Part shown: positions 22,711-32,327 of the stretch, piece by piece
Layout of the letters: each line of letters starts with the position of its first letter
Position numbering within the stretch: position 1 is the stretch's first letter
From: Chloroflexota bacterium
GTDB taxonomy: Bacteria > Chloroflexota > Anaerolineae > UBA4142
Assembly (NCBI GenBank): GCA_016208315.1
Contig: JACQYF010000035.1
Location: forward strand, 1-47,838
Reading direction: 5' to 3'
Length of the DNA: 47,838 nt
Notes under the pieces: generated by a model
Told to the model about the DNA's origin: nothing
The model's input: only the letters and a program-made list of their open reading frames with translations
The model's database searches: none
Program-made: the position numbers and the translations under genes

Positions 22711-23454
22711 GTGGATCTCGAAGGAAAGAACGCAATCGTGACCGGCGCTAGTCTTGGCATTGGCAGCGCCATCGCGATTGATCTGGCGAAAAACGGCGCG
22801 AACGTCGCCATCAACTATCGCAAGCACGACACGGAAGCCAACGCGATTTGCGGCCAGATCGCGGCGATGGGACGGCGCGGCTTGGCGATCCGCGCGGACG
22901 TTGCGAATTTCAAGGACGCGCAGGCGATGGTCGAAACCGTCGTCAAGGAATTCGGCCGCGTGGACATTCTCGTCAACAACGCGGGCGTGAACCGCGACGC
23001 GGTCATTTGGAAGATGGCGGAAGAGCAGTGGGATGAGGCGCTGGCGATCAACTTGAAGGGCTATTTTAACTACATCCGCCACGTCGCGCCTTTGTTCCGC
23101 GAGCAGGGCAGTGGCAAGATCGTCAACGTCACTTCGATCAATGGCCTGCGCGGCAAGTTCGGCCAATCGAACTACACCGCCGCTAAAGCGGGCATCATCG
23201 GCCTGACCAAAACGGTTGCGCGCGAACTTGCCAAGTCCAATGTGAACTGCAACGCCGTCGCGCCCGGGCTAATCGAAACCGAGATGATGAAGCAAGCGCC
23301 GGAAGAGGTCAAGCAAAAGGCGCTCGCTGAAATCGTGCTCGGGCGCCTCGGCTTGCCCGAAGAGGTCGCGTGGGTTGTTTCGTTCCTCTGCTCGGAAAAA
23401 GCGCGGCACGTGACCGGCGAAGTGATTAAGGTGGACGGGGGACAATATATCTAG
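22711..23454 (+). CDS. Short-chain dehydrogenase, probably for a benzoyl-CoA pathway 3-hydroxyacyl-CoA or ring alcohol
   Basis: A 247-residue FabG-like SDR: nucleotide motif TGASLGIG, NNAG, and the S-x(n)-Y-x3-K site in NYTAAKAG. GTG 22711 is chosen because GGAGG (22701-22705) lies just before it; the ATG at 22699 overlaps that site. Its place right after oah suggests it oxidises 6-hydroxycyclohex-1-ene-1-carbonyl-CoA or 3-hydroxypimeloyl-CoA. In Thauera and Azoarcus the former step uses a zinc-type MDR enzyme, which is not in this window. Generic 3-oxoacyl-ACP reductase is the conservative alternative. Confidence 0.82.
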   Translation: MDLEGKNAIVTGASLGIGSAIAIDLAKNGANVAINYRKHDTEANAICGQIAAMGRRGLAIRADVANFKDAQAMVETVVKEFGRVDILVNNAGVNRDAVIWKMAEEQWDEALAINLKGYFNYIRHVAPLFREQGSGKIVNVTSINGLRGKFGQSNYTAAKAGIIGLTKTVARELAKSNVNCNAVAPGLIETEMMKQAPEEVKQKALAEIVLGRLGLPEEVAWVVSFLCSEKARHVTGEVIKVDGGQYI

Positions 23455-23518
23455 TCGCAAGTCACAAGCTACAGGTCTCAAGTTTATTGTGACCTGAGAC
23501 TTGTGACCTGAGACCTGA
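23455..23518 (+). repeat. Word hairpin between SDR and thiolase (GTCACAAG family)
   Basis: Left arm CAAGTCACAAGCTACAGG-type words, right arm ACCTGAGACTTGTGACC-type words. It fills the gap up to the CGGAGGA of the thiolase gene. Same family at 25.5, 30.2 and 36.6 kb. Confidence 0.8.
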
Positions 23519-23530
23519 AACGGAGGACTT

Positions 23531-24724
<1,194 letters not shown>

Positions 24725-24727
<3 letters not shown>

Positions 24728-24792
24728 AACGTAAAACGTGAAACGTAAAACGTAAAGCGTTGCTCATTACGTTTCACGCTTTACGTTTTACG
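24725..24792 (+). repeat. Word hairpin between thiolase and dch (ACGTGAAACG family)
   Basis: Left arm has four tandem AAAACGT/GAAACGT words overlapping the thiolase stop; right arm ACGTTTCACGCTTTACG. Ends next to the GTGAGG of dch. Confidence 0.8.
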
Positions 24793-24804
24793 GTGAGGAT
24801 TGCT

Positions 24805-25554
24805 ATGTCAACCATTCTCGTCGAAAAAAACAACGGCGTTACACGCGTGACTCTCAACAAGCCGCCGCTCAACGTCCTGGACATCGCGATGATGGACGAG
24901 CTAGATGCCGCGCTCGTGCCGCTGAAAGGCGATGCGGCGACTAAAGTGATCGTCCTCGCGGCGCAGGGCAAAGCGTTCAGCGCGGGCGTGGACATCGCCG
25001 ACCATACGCCCGAGCGCGTTGAGAGTATGATCGAAAAGTTCCACGCCATCTTTCGCACGATGTGGTCGCTCGATCAACCCATCGTCGGCGCAGTGCAGGG
25101 CGCGGCGCTGGGCGGCGGGTGCGAACTCGCGATCGCGTGCGATTTTATCGTCGCGAGCGAGAAAGCGAAATTCGGTCAGCCCGAGATCAAAGTCGGCGTA
25201 TTCGCCCCCATCGCCACGTTGCTGCTGCCGCGGTTAATCGGTCGCATGAAAGCGAACGAACTGCTGCTGACGGGCGATACGGTTGACGCGCGCGAGGCGG
25301 AGCGCATCGGCTTGGTGAACGTGGTCGCGCCGCTTGAATCGTTCGATAGCGCGGTCAACGCGTTTGTCGGACGCCTCACGTCTTTAAGCGGAGCTGTCCT
25401 CAAGCACGCCAAGCGCGCGATCGGGATCGGCATTGAGAACGGCTTGACCGAAATCGAACGGTATTACTTGAACGACCTAATGCGCTCGGAAGACGCGACG
25501 GAAGGACTGAACGCGTTCATGGCAAAGCGCAATCCAGTGTGGAAGGACAAGTGA
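24805..25554 (+). CDS. dch: Cyclohexa-1,5-diene-1-carbonyl-CoA hydratase
   Basis: A 249-residue crotonase-family protein. The segment FGQPEIKVGVFAP and the C-terminal YYLNDLMRSEDATEGLNAF match the Dch/BzdW hydratase, which adds water to the dienoyl-CoA made by benzoyl-CoA reductase, better than short-chain enoyl-CoA hydratases. The oxyanion-hole glycines lie in AALGGGCELAIACD. ATG 24805 follows GTGAGG (24793-24798); the upstream ATG at 24760 lies inside the hairpin and is rejected. It directly precedes the reductase genes. Confidence 0.85.
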   Translation: MSTILVEKNNGVTRVTLNKPPLNVLDIAMMDELDAALVPLKGDAATKVIVLAAQGKAFSAGVDIADHTPERVESMIEKFHAIFRTMWSLDQPIVGAVQGAALGGGCELAIACDFIVASEKAKFGQPEIKVGVFAPIATLLLPRLIGRMKANELLLTGDTVDAREAERIGLVNVVAPLESFDSAVNAFVGRLTSLSGAVLKHAKRAIGIGIENGLTEIERYYLNDLMRSEDATEGLNAFMAKRNPVWKDK

Positions 25555-25633
25555 CATGGGACAGGTGACAAGAGAAGTAAAACGTGAAACGTAAATCGTA
25601 AAACCTCTCTTGTCACCTGCCACTCGTCACTTG
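25548..25633 (+). repeat. Nested word hairpin between dch and bzdN
   Basis: Outer arms: GTGACATGGGACAGGTGACA against TGTCACCTGCCACTCGTCAC (GTCAC family). The loop contains one arm of the ACGTGAAACG family (25577-25604). It overlaps the dch stop. Confidence 0.8.
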
Positions 25634-25654
25634 TCACACTCTAGGGAGTATAGC

Positions 25655-26815
25655 ATGGCCGTTTTTGAGGGCTGGCAAGGCAAGCCGCTCGATCAAGTGC
25701 TGCTAGCGGCGCGCGAGCTAGTCGAAGATAATGAATTTCCGACCGTGAATCGTTGGCGCGAACAAGGCGGCAAGGTTCTCGGTCACTTTCAGGTCTACTT
25801 TCCCGAAGAACTCGCGCACGCCGCGGGCATGCTGCCCGTCAAGCTGCGCGGCGCGAATATGGAACGCAAGCAAGCCGACTCGCATTTCGGCTCGTACCTC
25901 TGCTCGATCATCCGTAGCTCGCTCGAACTGACGTTGAACGGCACGCTCGAACTCGATATGTTCGTCACTCACCCAATTTGTGACGTCGCCCGAAACCTCG
26001 CGGGCGTGTGGGGCCGCAATTTTTCCTACCCCGCTCAAATTCTGTATCTGCCTCAGAATGCCAACTCTGCCTACTCCGCGCAATACCTGCGCGATGAATA
26101 CCGCCGCGTGCTGACCACCATCGAAGGAATCGCCGGCAAAAAGGTGAGCGATCAAGACCTGCGAAACTCGATCGCAGTGTTTAACGAAAACCGCCGCTTG
26201 ATGCACCAGGTCTATGCGATCAAACGCGAAACGCCGTGGCTGCTGTCCGTGGACGAGGCGTACGTTCTCGTCTCGGTCGGCGGAATGCTCCCCCGCGAAG
26301 AGCACAACGCGCTCCTCAACTATGCGCTCCCGCTCATCCAAGCGCGCGCGGCGAAAAAGCAAGATAAGATTCGCGTCGTCTTCGAGGGCGGATTCTGCGA
26401 GCAGCCGCCGCTCGATCTGCTGCGCGTCATCGGCCAATCGTGCTACGTCGTGGACGACGATCTACTGATCGGCCTGCGCTGGATTCAGAGTGACGTGCCG
26501 GCCGACGGCGACCCACTGCTGAATTTGGCCGACGCGTACCTCAACAACTCGTCCTACAGCCCGGTGCAGCACGATCTTCGCAAACCGAAAGAGAAAATGC
26601 TGCTCGAACGCATCCGGAACTCGCACGCGCAGGCCGCGATCATCACCGCGGCGAAAATGTGCGAACCGGGTTTGGAAGAGCAAGTTGCCTACAGCAAGAA
26701 ATTCGACGAGCTGAACATTCCGTACTTTATCAGCGAATTCGAAGAAAAAATGACCGCGTTCGACCACATGCAGATACAGCTTGAGACGTTTGTGGAGAAT
26801 ATCCTCTTTGAGTAA
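25655..26815 (+). CDS. bzdN: Benzoyl-CoA reductase, subunit C type (BzdN/BcrC)
   Basis: A 386-residue member of the 2-hydroxyglutaryl-CoA dehydratase D/B component family, the size of BcrC. With BzdO it forms the catalytic half that reduces benzoyl-CoA to cyclohexa-1,5-diene-1-carbonyl-CoA at an Fe-S cluster. Cysteines expected as cluster ligands occur in YLCSII, HPICD and AKMCEP. ATG 25655 follows AGGGAG (25643-25648). The order N-O-P-Q with no gap genes equals that of the Azoarcus bzd operon. Confidence 0.92.
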   Translation: MAVFEGWQGKPLDQVLLAARELVEDNEFPTVNRWREQGGKVLGHFQVYFPEELAHAAGMLPVKLRGANMERKQADSHFGSYLCSIIRSSLELTLNGTLELDMFVTHPICDVARNLAGVWGRNFSYPAQILYLPQNANSAYSAQYLRDEYRRVLTTIEGIAGKKVSDQDLRNSIAVFNENRRLMHQVYAIKRETPWLLSVDEAYVLVSVGGMLPREEHNALLNYALPLIQARAAKKQDKIRVVFEGGFCEQPPLDLLRVIGQSCYVVDDDLLIGLRWIQSDVPADGDPLLNLADAYLNNSSYSPVQHDLRKPKEKMLLERIRNSHAQAAIITAAKMCEPGLEEQVAYSKKFDELNIPYFISEFEEKMTAFDHMQIQLETFVENILFE

Positions 26816-26887
26816 ACAGTCAACAGTCAACAGTTAACAGTTAACAGTCATCAGGTGTTGTGTTCACTGTTCACTGTTCACTGGTTA
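26812..26887 (+). repeat. Word repeat between bzdN and bzdO (AACAGT / GTTCACT family)
   Basis: Five tandem AACAGTC/AACAGTT words starting inside the bzdN stop, then three GTTCACT words. Pairing of the arms is partial. Related to the perfect hairpin at 4565. Confidence 0.75.
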
Positions 26888-26898
26888 CGGAGCATACA

Positions 26899-28197
26899 AT
26901 GACCGACAAGATAAACGGACAAGACATCGTCGGGCGCGGCGCAAAGGACGGCGCGCGGCTGTTTCGGGAATGGTTCGGGCGGCTGACCGGCGCGGCCGAG
27001 CGGGGCGAACATACGGCTTACGTTTTCGTCATGGGCAGTCTCGCTGAAGTCCTAAATGTCTTTGATTTTAATTTAGTGTTCCCGGAGATCAGTTCGCTGC
27101 AAACCGCGGTGCGCCGCGTCGCGCACGAGTACCTGAATATCGCCGAGGACTATGGCTATTCGCCCGATATTTGCGGCTACGTCAAGGCCGACGTGGGCGT
27201 GCAACTTCGCGGCGGCGAACATCCGATGGGCAAGATTCCCAAGCCGACGATTGCGATTCTGACGAATGCCTGTAACACCTACATGAAGTGGGGCGAAATT
27301 TGGGAGCGCTGGTACGGCAACGCGACCTTTACGCTCGATTCGCCCGGCTCGCGCAGCGCGGGCTTGCACCCAATGCCCGGCGATGCGGATTTCGAGAACG
27401 ACCGCAAGTACGTCGAGTTCCAGCTCCGCGAACTGATCGCGCTGTGCGAACAGCTTACCGGGAAGAAATTCGATATTGATAAACTGTGCCAGACGATGCA
27501 GTACACGAACGACATGAGCGTGGCGTGGAAGCGCGTGCTCGATTTGAACAAGGCCGCGCCCGCGCCGTTCAATGCGCTCAACGAAGGAACGATCTACATG
27601 GGCGTCGCGAACGCGCTGCGCGGCACGGCGGCGGGCAGCCAGTATTTCAAAGAACTGGTGCAAGAGATGGAATACAAGGCCGCGCATCATGTGGGGACGA
27701 TTGACGAAGAAAAATATCGGCTCAGCTTTGTCGGCGTGCCGTGCTACCCCATCTTCCGCCGCTTTTTCGAAATGTTCTCGGAATGGGGCGGCAGTTTCGT
27801 CACCTCGACCTATTTGGAATTTGCGGCGGGCGGCTTGAGTCTCGGCTATGAATACGATTTGAATCGCCCGATGGAAAGTTTGGCGGAAGGTATCCTGATC
27901 GGGTTGCGTCAGGCGATGGACTCGATGTTCTTTCAGAATCAGGCGCTGGTCGAACAGGTCAAGACCTACAACATTGATGGAATCGTCTATCATCCCATCA
28001 AGAGCTGCCGCACCGTCTCGACCGGTCTGGCCGACAATCGCCGCGCGGTGATGGACGCGTGCGACGTCGCGACCCTCTTTATCGAATCGGACATGATGGA
28101 CAAGCGCGTCGTCTCGGAAGCGCAAATGAAGAACCGCATTGACGCGTTCTTCGAAGGACTGGCGACGCGGAAATTGCGCGCGCAAGCAGCAGCATAG
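26899..28197 (+). CDS. bzdO: Benzoyl-CoA reductase, subunit B type (BzdO/BcrB)
   Basis: A 432-residue partner of BzdN, close to BcrB in length (about 434). The substrate-binding/catalytic subunit family is recognised from FVMGSLAEVLNVFDFNLVFP and the cysteines in NACNTY, VPCYP and SCRTVS. Together the two subunits bind benzoyl-CoA and receive electrons from the ATPase subunits. ATG 26899 with ACGGAG at 26887-26892; the upstream ATG at 26860 is inside the repeat. No frameshift or truncation. Confidence 0.92.
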   Translation: MTDKINGQDIVGRGAKDGARLFREWFGRLTGAAERGEHTAYVFVMGSLAEVLNVFDFNLVFPEISSLQTAVRRVAHEYLNIAEDYGYSPDICGYVKADVGVQLRGGEHPMGKIPKPTIAILTNACNTYMKWGEIWERWYGNATFTLDSPGSRSAGLHPMPGDADFENDRKYVEFQLRELIALCEQLTGKKFDIDKLCQTMQYTNDMSVAWKRVLDLNKAAPAPFNALNEGTIYMGVANALRGTAAGSQYFKELVQEMEYKAAHHVGTIDEEKYRLSFVGVPCYPIFRRFFEMFSEWGGSFVTSTYLEFAAGGLSLGYEYDLNRPMESLAEGILIGLRQAMDSMFFQNQALVEQVKTYNIDGIVYHPIKSCRTVSTGLADNRRAVMDACDVATLFIESDMMDKRVVSEAQMKNRIDAFFEGLATRKLRAQAAA

Positions 28198-28201
28198 GAA
28201 C

Positions 28202-28272
28202 AAAACGTGAAACGTAAAACGTAAAAACACCACGCAAGCGCGAAGAATACGTTTTACGCTTTACGTTTTACG
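28202..28272 (+). repeat. Word hairpin between bzdO and bzdP (ACGTGAAACG family)
   Basis: AAAACGTGAAACGTAAAACG on the left, ACGTTTTACGCTTTACG-type words on the right. It reaches to the GGAGG of bzdP. Confidence 0.85.
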
Positions 28273-28281
28273 GAGGCATAC

Positions 28282-29100
28282 ATGGCATACGCAGCAGGAG
28301 TTGACGTCGGCTCGACGCAGACCAAAGCGGTCGTCGTTGACGAAGGGCAACGCATCGTCGGGTGGACGATTATTGATACCGGCTCGAACGTGGTCACCGC
28401 CGCTGAAAAGGCGTTCCACGCGGCTCTAAAGCAAGGCAACATTCCCGACGAAGAAGTCGAATACGTCGTGGGCACGGGATATGGACGATACAAAGTGACG
28501 TTCGGCAATACGCAAGTGACCGAGATCAGTTGTCACGCGCGCGGCGCGGTTCACATGTTCCCCGGCACGCGCACGGTGCTCGACATGGGTGGGCAGGACA
28601 CCAAAGCGATTCGCGTCCGCCCGAACGGCGAAGTGATTGACTTTTGTATGAACGACAAATGCGCGGCAGGCACCGGACGCTTTTTGCAAGCCGCGGCGTT
28701 TGCGCTCGAAATCCCGCTCGCCGAACTTGGGCCGACGGCGCTGCGCGCGGAAAAATCCGTTCCGATCACGACGACCTGTACCGTGTTCGCCGAATCCGAA
28801 GTGCTGTCGTGGCTCGGCAAAGGCAAAAAGATCGAAGACATTTTACTCGGCGTGCATCGTTCGATTGGCACGCGTTCGATGGCCTTGCTGCGCCGTGTTG
28901 GAATCGAAGAGCAAGTAACGTTCACTGGCGGCGTGACGCGCAATCAAGGCATGGTCGAGGTGATGAACCAGATGCTCGGGTTCAAGGTGAACGTGGGCGA
29001 GGAAGCGCATTTGATGGGCGCGCTCGGCGCGGCGCTGTTCGCGCTCGACCGCGTGATGGCAAGCCGCGCGCCGGTCGCCGTGAAAGAAGGGACGTCCTAA
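28282..29100 (+). CDS. bzdP: Benzoyl-CoA reductase ATPase subunit (BzdP/BcrA type)
   Basis: A 272-residue ASKHA-fold ATPase. [10 protein letters not shown] is the phosphate-binding loop, LDMGGQDTK the second, and C127-A-A-G of NDKCAAGTG with C166 are the ligands for the [4Fe-4S] cluster shared between two ATPase subunits. It couples ATP hydrolysis to electron transfer from ferredoxin. Short length (Thauera BcrA is about 438) and the operon order point to the Azoarcus (bzd) type. GGAGG precedes the ATG. Its stop overlaps the next start (TAATG). Confidence 0.88.
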   Translation: MAYAAGVDVGSTQTKAVVVDEGQRIVGWTIIDTGSNVVTAAEKAFHAALKQGNIPDEEVEYVVGTGYGRYKVTFGNTQVTEISCHARGAVHMFPGTRTVLDMGGQDTKAIRVRPNGEVIDFCMNDKCAAGTGRFLQAAAFALEIPLAELGPTALRAEKSVPITTTCTVFAESEVLSWLGKGKKIEDILLGVHRSIGTRSMALLRRVGIEEQVTFTGGVTRNQGMVEVMNQMLGFKVNVGEEAHLMGALGAALFALDRVMASRAPVAVKEGTS

Positions 29101-29894
29101 TGTATACCGCAGGCATTGATGTCGGTTCGACATATACCAAGGCAGTCATTTTTGGCGAACAAGGCCGCATCGTGGGTCGCGGCATGGTCATTACCGGTTT
29201 TCGCCTCGCCGATGCTGCGTCGAAAGCGTACCAGGCGGCGCTCGCGCAAGCCGGATTAGCCGAGCACCATATCGGCTATATCGTCAGTACCGGCTATGGG
29301 CGTTACCAGGTTCCATTCCGCGATGTTCAAGTGACTGATCTATCGGCGCAAGCGCGCGGCGCGCACTTTTTCTTCCCCAAGACCAAGACCGTGCTCGACG
29401 TGGGCGGGCAGACGATGAAAGCCAGCCGCCTCGATCAAGGCAAAGTTCGCTCGTTCCGGCTCAACGACAAGTGCGCGGCGGGCACCGGCGCGTTTCTCGA
29501 AAAGACCGCGCGCTACATGAGCTACAAGATCGAAGAGATCGGCCCGCTCATCGCGACTTCGAAAGAGCCGGTGGCGATTTCGAGCGTGTGCGCGGTGTTT
29601 GCCGAATCCGAAGTCATCAATCACGTCTCGTCGGGCGCGACGCCCGCGGACATTATGCACGGCGCGATCGTTTCGCTCGTGGATCGCTCGGTGCAGTTGA
29701 TGAAGCGCGTCCAGATGGAACCGGAATACACGGTCGTCGGCGGCATCCTGCGTTTCGAGACGATGGTGCGCGTCATCGGCGACCGCCTGAACGCGACCGT
29801 AAACGTTCCGCCCGGCGACCTGGTGCAATACACCGCGGCGGTGGGCGCGGCCATCCTCGCGCAGCAGCGCTTGGCAAAAATGCAGGCGGCGTAG
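29100..29894 (+). CDS. bzdQ: Benzoyl-CoA reductase ATPase subunit (BzdQ/BcrD type)
   Basis: A 264-residue second ASKHA ATPase, paralogous to BzdP. It has GIDVGSTYTK, LDVGGQ, the cluster cysteine C125 in NDKCAAGTG, and ISSVCAVFAESEVIN, the last resembling BcrD/BzdQ. The ATG at 29100 shares its A with the stop of bzdP, so translation is coupled and the heterodimer would be made in equal amounts. The pair plus bzdNO completes a class I, ATP-dependent benzoyl-CoA reductase. The electron-donor ferredoxin gene of Azoarcus (bzdM) is not next to it. Confidence 0.88.
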   Translation: MYTAGIDVGSTYTKAVIFGEQGRIVGRGMVITGFRLADAASKAYQAALAQAGLAEHHIGYIVSTGYGRYQVPFRDVQVTDLSAQARGAHFFFPKTKTVLDVGGQTMKASRLDQGKVRSFRLNDKCAAGTGAFLEKTARYMSYKIEEIGPLIATSKEPVAISSVCAVFAESEVINHVSSGATPADIMHGAIVSLVDRSVQLMKRVQMEPEYTVVGGILRFETMVRVIGDRLNATVNVPPGDLVQYTAAVGAAILAQQRLAKMQAA

Positions 29895-29914
29895 GGCAAA
29901 TTGCCAATTTGCCC
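29894..29914 (+). repeat. 9-bp hairpin GGGCAAATT-GCC-AATTTGCCC
   Basis: Perfect stem between bzdQ and the small CxxC gene, beginning at the last base of the stop codon. Belongs to the GCCAAA word type. Confidence 0.8.
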
Positions 29915-29925
29915 CACAGGAGACT

Positions 29926-30171
29926 ATGCCGACACTGACGCAGGCCGAAATCGCGGAAAAAGAAAGAGAGTTGGTGACTGAGGGTTGGACGCGGCAATTC
30001 ACCACATTCCCCAACCGCGTCCAGGAATACCTTGACCTGTATGGGGCGATGGAGTTAGAAGTTCGCGTCGAACCGTGGGCGCTGACGTTAGACGAAGACC
30101 CGTCGTGCAGCAGTTGCGCACTGACCGGCGTGATGCGAACCATCTTCACGCGGCGGAAAGCCGACCTATGA
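29926..30171 (+). CDS. Small protein with CxxC, downstream of bzdQ
   Basis: An 81-residue acidic/basic protein I cannot assign. It is helical at the N-terminus (QAEIAEKERELV), then YGAMELEVRVEP, then a C-S-S-C motif (near residue 60) followed by TGVMRTIFTRRK. AGGAG at 29917-29921 supports the ATG. It sits where a reductase accessory gene might be. From memory, small proteins of similar outline occur near other anaerobic CoA-pathway genes; a metal or redox adaptor role is only a guess. Confidence 0.7.
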   Translation: MPTLTQAEIAEKERELVTEGWTRQFTTFPNRVQEYLDLYGAMELEVRVEPWALTLDEDPSCSSCALTGVMRTIFTRRKADL

Positions 30172-30175
30172 ACGG

Positions 30176-30282
30176 GTCGCAAGTCACAAGTCACAGGTCT
30201 CAAGCCACAGATGGCTCTTTGAGACGTGTAACCTGTGACCTGAGAACTACGACCTGCGACTTGGGACCTGAGACTTGAGACA
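30176..30282 (+). repeat. Long word hairpin before the amino acid dehydrogenase (GTCACAAG family)
   Basis: Left arm tandem GTCGCAA/GTCACAA/GTCACAGG words; right arm GACCTGTGACCTGAGA and further ACCTGCGACTTGGG words. About 107 bp, the longest of this family here; ends 3 bp before the ATG. Confidence 0.8.
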
Positions 30283-30285
30283 GCA

Positions 30286-31431
30286 ATGGCATCCAAACAC
30301 TTCCTCGACCTCGTCTGGAACGATCCTCAGAGCAGTGCGACCGGCTATCTGGTGATAGACCAGCTCGTGCGCGGCATCGCGGGCGGCGGCTGCCGGATGC
30401 GGCCCGGCTGCACGATGGAAGAGGCCGCGCGGCTCGCGCAGACGATGACGCTCAAGTTCGCGCTTTTCGATGTGCCGATTGGCGGCGCGAAAGTGGGCAT
30501 TGACTACGACCCCGGCGCGCCTGATGCGGACGAGGTGCTGTATCGTTTCTTTGAGGCCATCGCGCCGTACTTGCGGGGATCGTACATCACCGGCCCCGAC
30601 ATGGGGACGCACGAGAATCAGATTCTCAAAACGTTGCAGCGCGTTGGAATTCGCTCGCCCTATTACGCGGCGATTCAACGCTGGGGCTTGACGCCCGAAG
30701 CAGAAGACACGGTGCGACGCGCGCTTGCGCTGAAAACGGATGGGATGACGCTCGACGGTTTCATCGCCGGTTATGGCGTTTCGGTCTGCGCGCTGGAGGC
30801 GCTCAAGCACAAGAATTTTCCGATCAACGCGGCGCGCGTCGGTTTGCAGGGCTTTGGCAGCGTGGGCGGCGCGGCCGCGCGCTACCTGGCGCAAGCGGGC
30901 GCCAAGATCGTCGCCGTGGCCGATATTGAGGGGACGGTTGCGCGACGCGAGGGCTTGGACGTAGAATTGCTGCTCAAGTCGCGGAACGCGTTGGGTATGA
31001 TTGATCGGAGCCGATTGCCGGGCGATTACGCGCAACTTGGCGCGGACGCGTGGTTCACGGAACCGAGCGATGTGCTCATTCCGGCCGCGCTGGCGGACAC
31101 GATTGACGTGTACAAAGCCGAGCAAGTGAAAGCGGCCATCGTCGTCGAGGGCGCGAATTTCCCGCTGACCGCCAAAGCGGAACAAGCGCTCCACGCGCGC
31201 GGCGTCGTCATCATCCCCGACTTTCTCGCGAATTCCGCGTTTGCCTACATCTCCGGCGCGCTGTTAATGGGCGCGGTCGGCGCGGATGCGGACGCGATTT
31301 TGAAACTGGTGGCAGAGCGTTTGCAGGACCGCACGCGGCGCGTGCTAGACGGAATCGAAAGGGGCGTGCCGCCGCGCGAGCAAGTGATCGCTATTGCGGA
31401 GGAGAATCTGGCGCGGCTTCGGGCGGAGTAG
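30286..31431 (+). CDS. Glu/Leu/Phe/Val dehydrogenase family protein
   Basis: A 381-residue NAD(P)-dependent amino acid dehydrogenase that interconverts an amino acid with its 2-oxo acid and ammonia. The catalytic region IAGGGCRMRP, LKFALFDVPIGGAKVGI (with both conserved lysines) and the nucleotide fold GLQGFGSVGGAAARYLA are intact. Substrate cannot be read with certainty. Neighbouring arylpyruvate oxidoreductases and phenylacetate-CoA ligases favour phenylalanine or another aromatic amino acid, but glutamate dehydrogenase is a real alternative. The long word hairpin touches the start and no Shine-Dalgarno is obvious. Its end overlaps the antisense vapC gene by 41 bp. Confidence 0.82.
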   Translation: MASKHFLDLVWNDPQSSATGYLVIDQLVRGIAGGGCRMRPGCTMEEAARLAQTMTLKFALFDVPIGGAKVGIDYDPGAPDADEVLYRFFEAIAPYLRGSYITGPDMGTHENQILKTLQRVGIRSPYYAAIQRWGLTPEAEDTVRRALALKTDGMTLDGFIAGYGVSVCALEALKHKNFPINAARVGLQGFGSVGGAAARYLAQAGAKIVAVADIEGTVARREGLDVELLLKSRNALGMIDRSRLPGDYAQLGADAWFTEPSDVLIPAALADTIDVYKAEQVKAAIVVEGANFPLTAKAEQALHARGVVIIPDFLANSAFAYISGALLMGAVGADADAILKLVAERLQDRTRRVLDGIERGVPPREQVIAIAEENLARLRAE

Positions 31432-31870
31432 GGGATTGTTCGAGAGGATTGAGGGTGACTAATCCCTCTGCTTTAGCTGCCGCGAGGAGATTGTCATCGG
31501 CGGCAACGAAAACTGGAGATTGCGCCTTTGACTTTACGGCAGACGTAAGCTGCAACGCATCAAGCGTCCGAAGATTATGCTTGAGTACCAATCCACGCGC
31601 GGTGTGCAGAGATTCGTCATCAACACTGACTACAGCTAGTCGGCCGGTTGCGTCGGCGGTGAATCGGTCAAGCGCGTGATTCAGAACGGCGTCGTCAATG
31701 TCACCTTGATTCTTGAGGCGTTGGAACGCGGAAGCGATCTCGACAATCGCCAATCCAGAAATGATGATCTTGGATTGAGCATCTGCAAAGATTGCATCAA
31801 CGCGTTTGGAACCAGCTTCGGAGCGATAATGTTTAACGAGTGCGCTCGTATCGAGGAAGTACGAAGTCAT
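31391..31870 (-). CDS. VapC-type PIN-domain toxin
   Basis: A 159-residue PIN ribonuclease-like protein. Acidic residues of the active site are seen in FLDTSALVKHY, IVEIASAF, TLDALQL and ADDNLL. The start overlaps the stop of the upstream antitoxin gene (ATGA), the standard toxin-antitoxin layout. The C-terminus (PTPPEAAPDSPPQ) extends into the end of the convergent dehydrogenase. Likely a tRNA- or rRNA-cleaving toxin; target unknown. Confidence 0.85.
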   Translation of the reverse strand: MTSYFLDTSALVKHYRSEAGSKRVDAIFADAQSKIIISGLAIVEIASAFQRLKNQGDIDDAVLNHALDRFTADATGRLAVVSVDDESLHTARGLVLKHNLRTLDALQLTSAVKSKAQSPVFVAADDNLLAAAKAEGLVTLNPLEQSPTPPEAAPDSPPQ

Positions 31871-32259
31871 CCTTCTTCTTCTCGCAGAGCGATAACCAAA
31901 TCAGAAAGCGATCCTTTGATGGATGCTAGTCCGCGGCGGACTTGCTCGAGCGATGGTGGATTTTCCACCGGATTGGGGAAATACTCCTCACCGCCCGAAA
32001 CTGGAATGCCCGCCGCACGCATTTCGCGCAAGGCGCGCACTTTGCTGGGGTGATAACGCGGGTTCGGCTCTGGTTCTCCGGAAAGCGCAGACACCGCTCG
32101 GCGAAGCTGATCGAGTTTCTCGGCGGGATAGTTACTGATCTTGTCGGCGCGCAGAATCAAGTAGGCATTCGGCGCTAGGGTGAGGACCACCCACCCATCA
32201 CCTTCAACCGCCTCAATTGGGATTTTGACGGTTCCTTTTTCGATTGTAATCGCTGACAC
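31867..32259 (-). CDS. Antitoxin-like partner of the upstream VapC (AbrB-like)
   Basis: A 130-residue protein read just before vapC. The N-terminal 50 residues (VKIPIEAVEGDGWVVL, then LILRAD) look like a swapped-hairpin AbrB/MazE DNA-binding domain; the rest is polar and probably wraps the toxin. GTG start at 32259 with AGAGGTGAT about 6 nt upstream, and its own promoter (32281-32309). Assignment as antitoxin rests mostly on position and overlap. Confidence 0.65.
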   Translation of the reverse strand: MSAITIEKGTVKIPIEAVEGDGWVVLTLAPNAYLILRADKISNYPAEKLDQLRRAVSALSGEPEPNPRYHPSKVRALREMRAAGIPVSGGEEYFPNPVENPPSLEQVRRGLASIKGSLSDLVIALREEEG

Positions 32260-32280
32260 GGCACATCACCTCTGGCCGAG

Positions 32281-32309
32281 ATTATAACACGAACCTGGAG
32301 TAATGACAA
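32281..32309 (-). promoter_or_regulatory. Promoter of toxin-antitoxin pair 1
   Basis: Minus strand TTGTCA (32309-32304), 17-bp spacer, TATAAT (32286-32281). It lies 22 bp before the antitoxin start. Confidence 0.75.
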
Positions 32310-32327
32310 CGACTTTTGGAGGTATCT

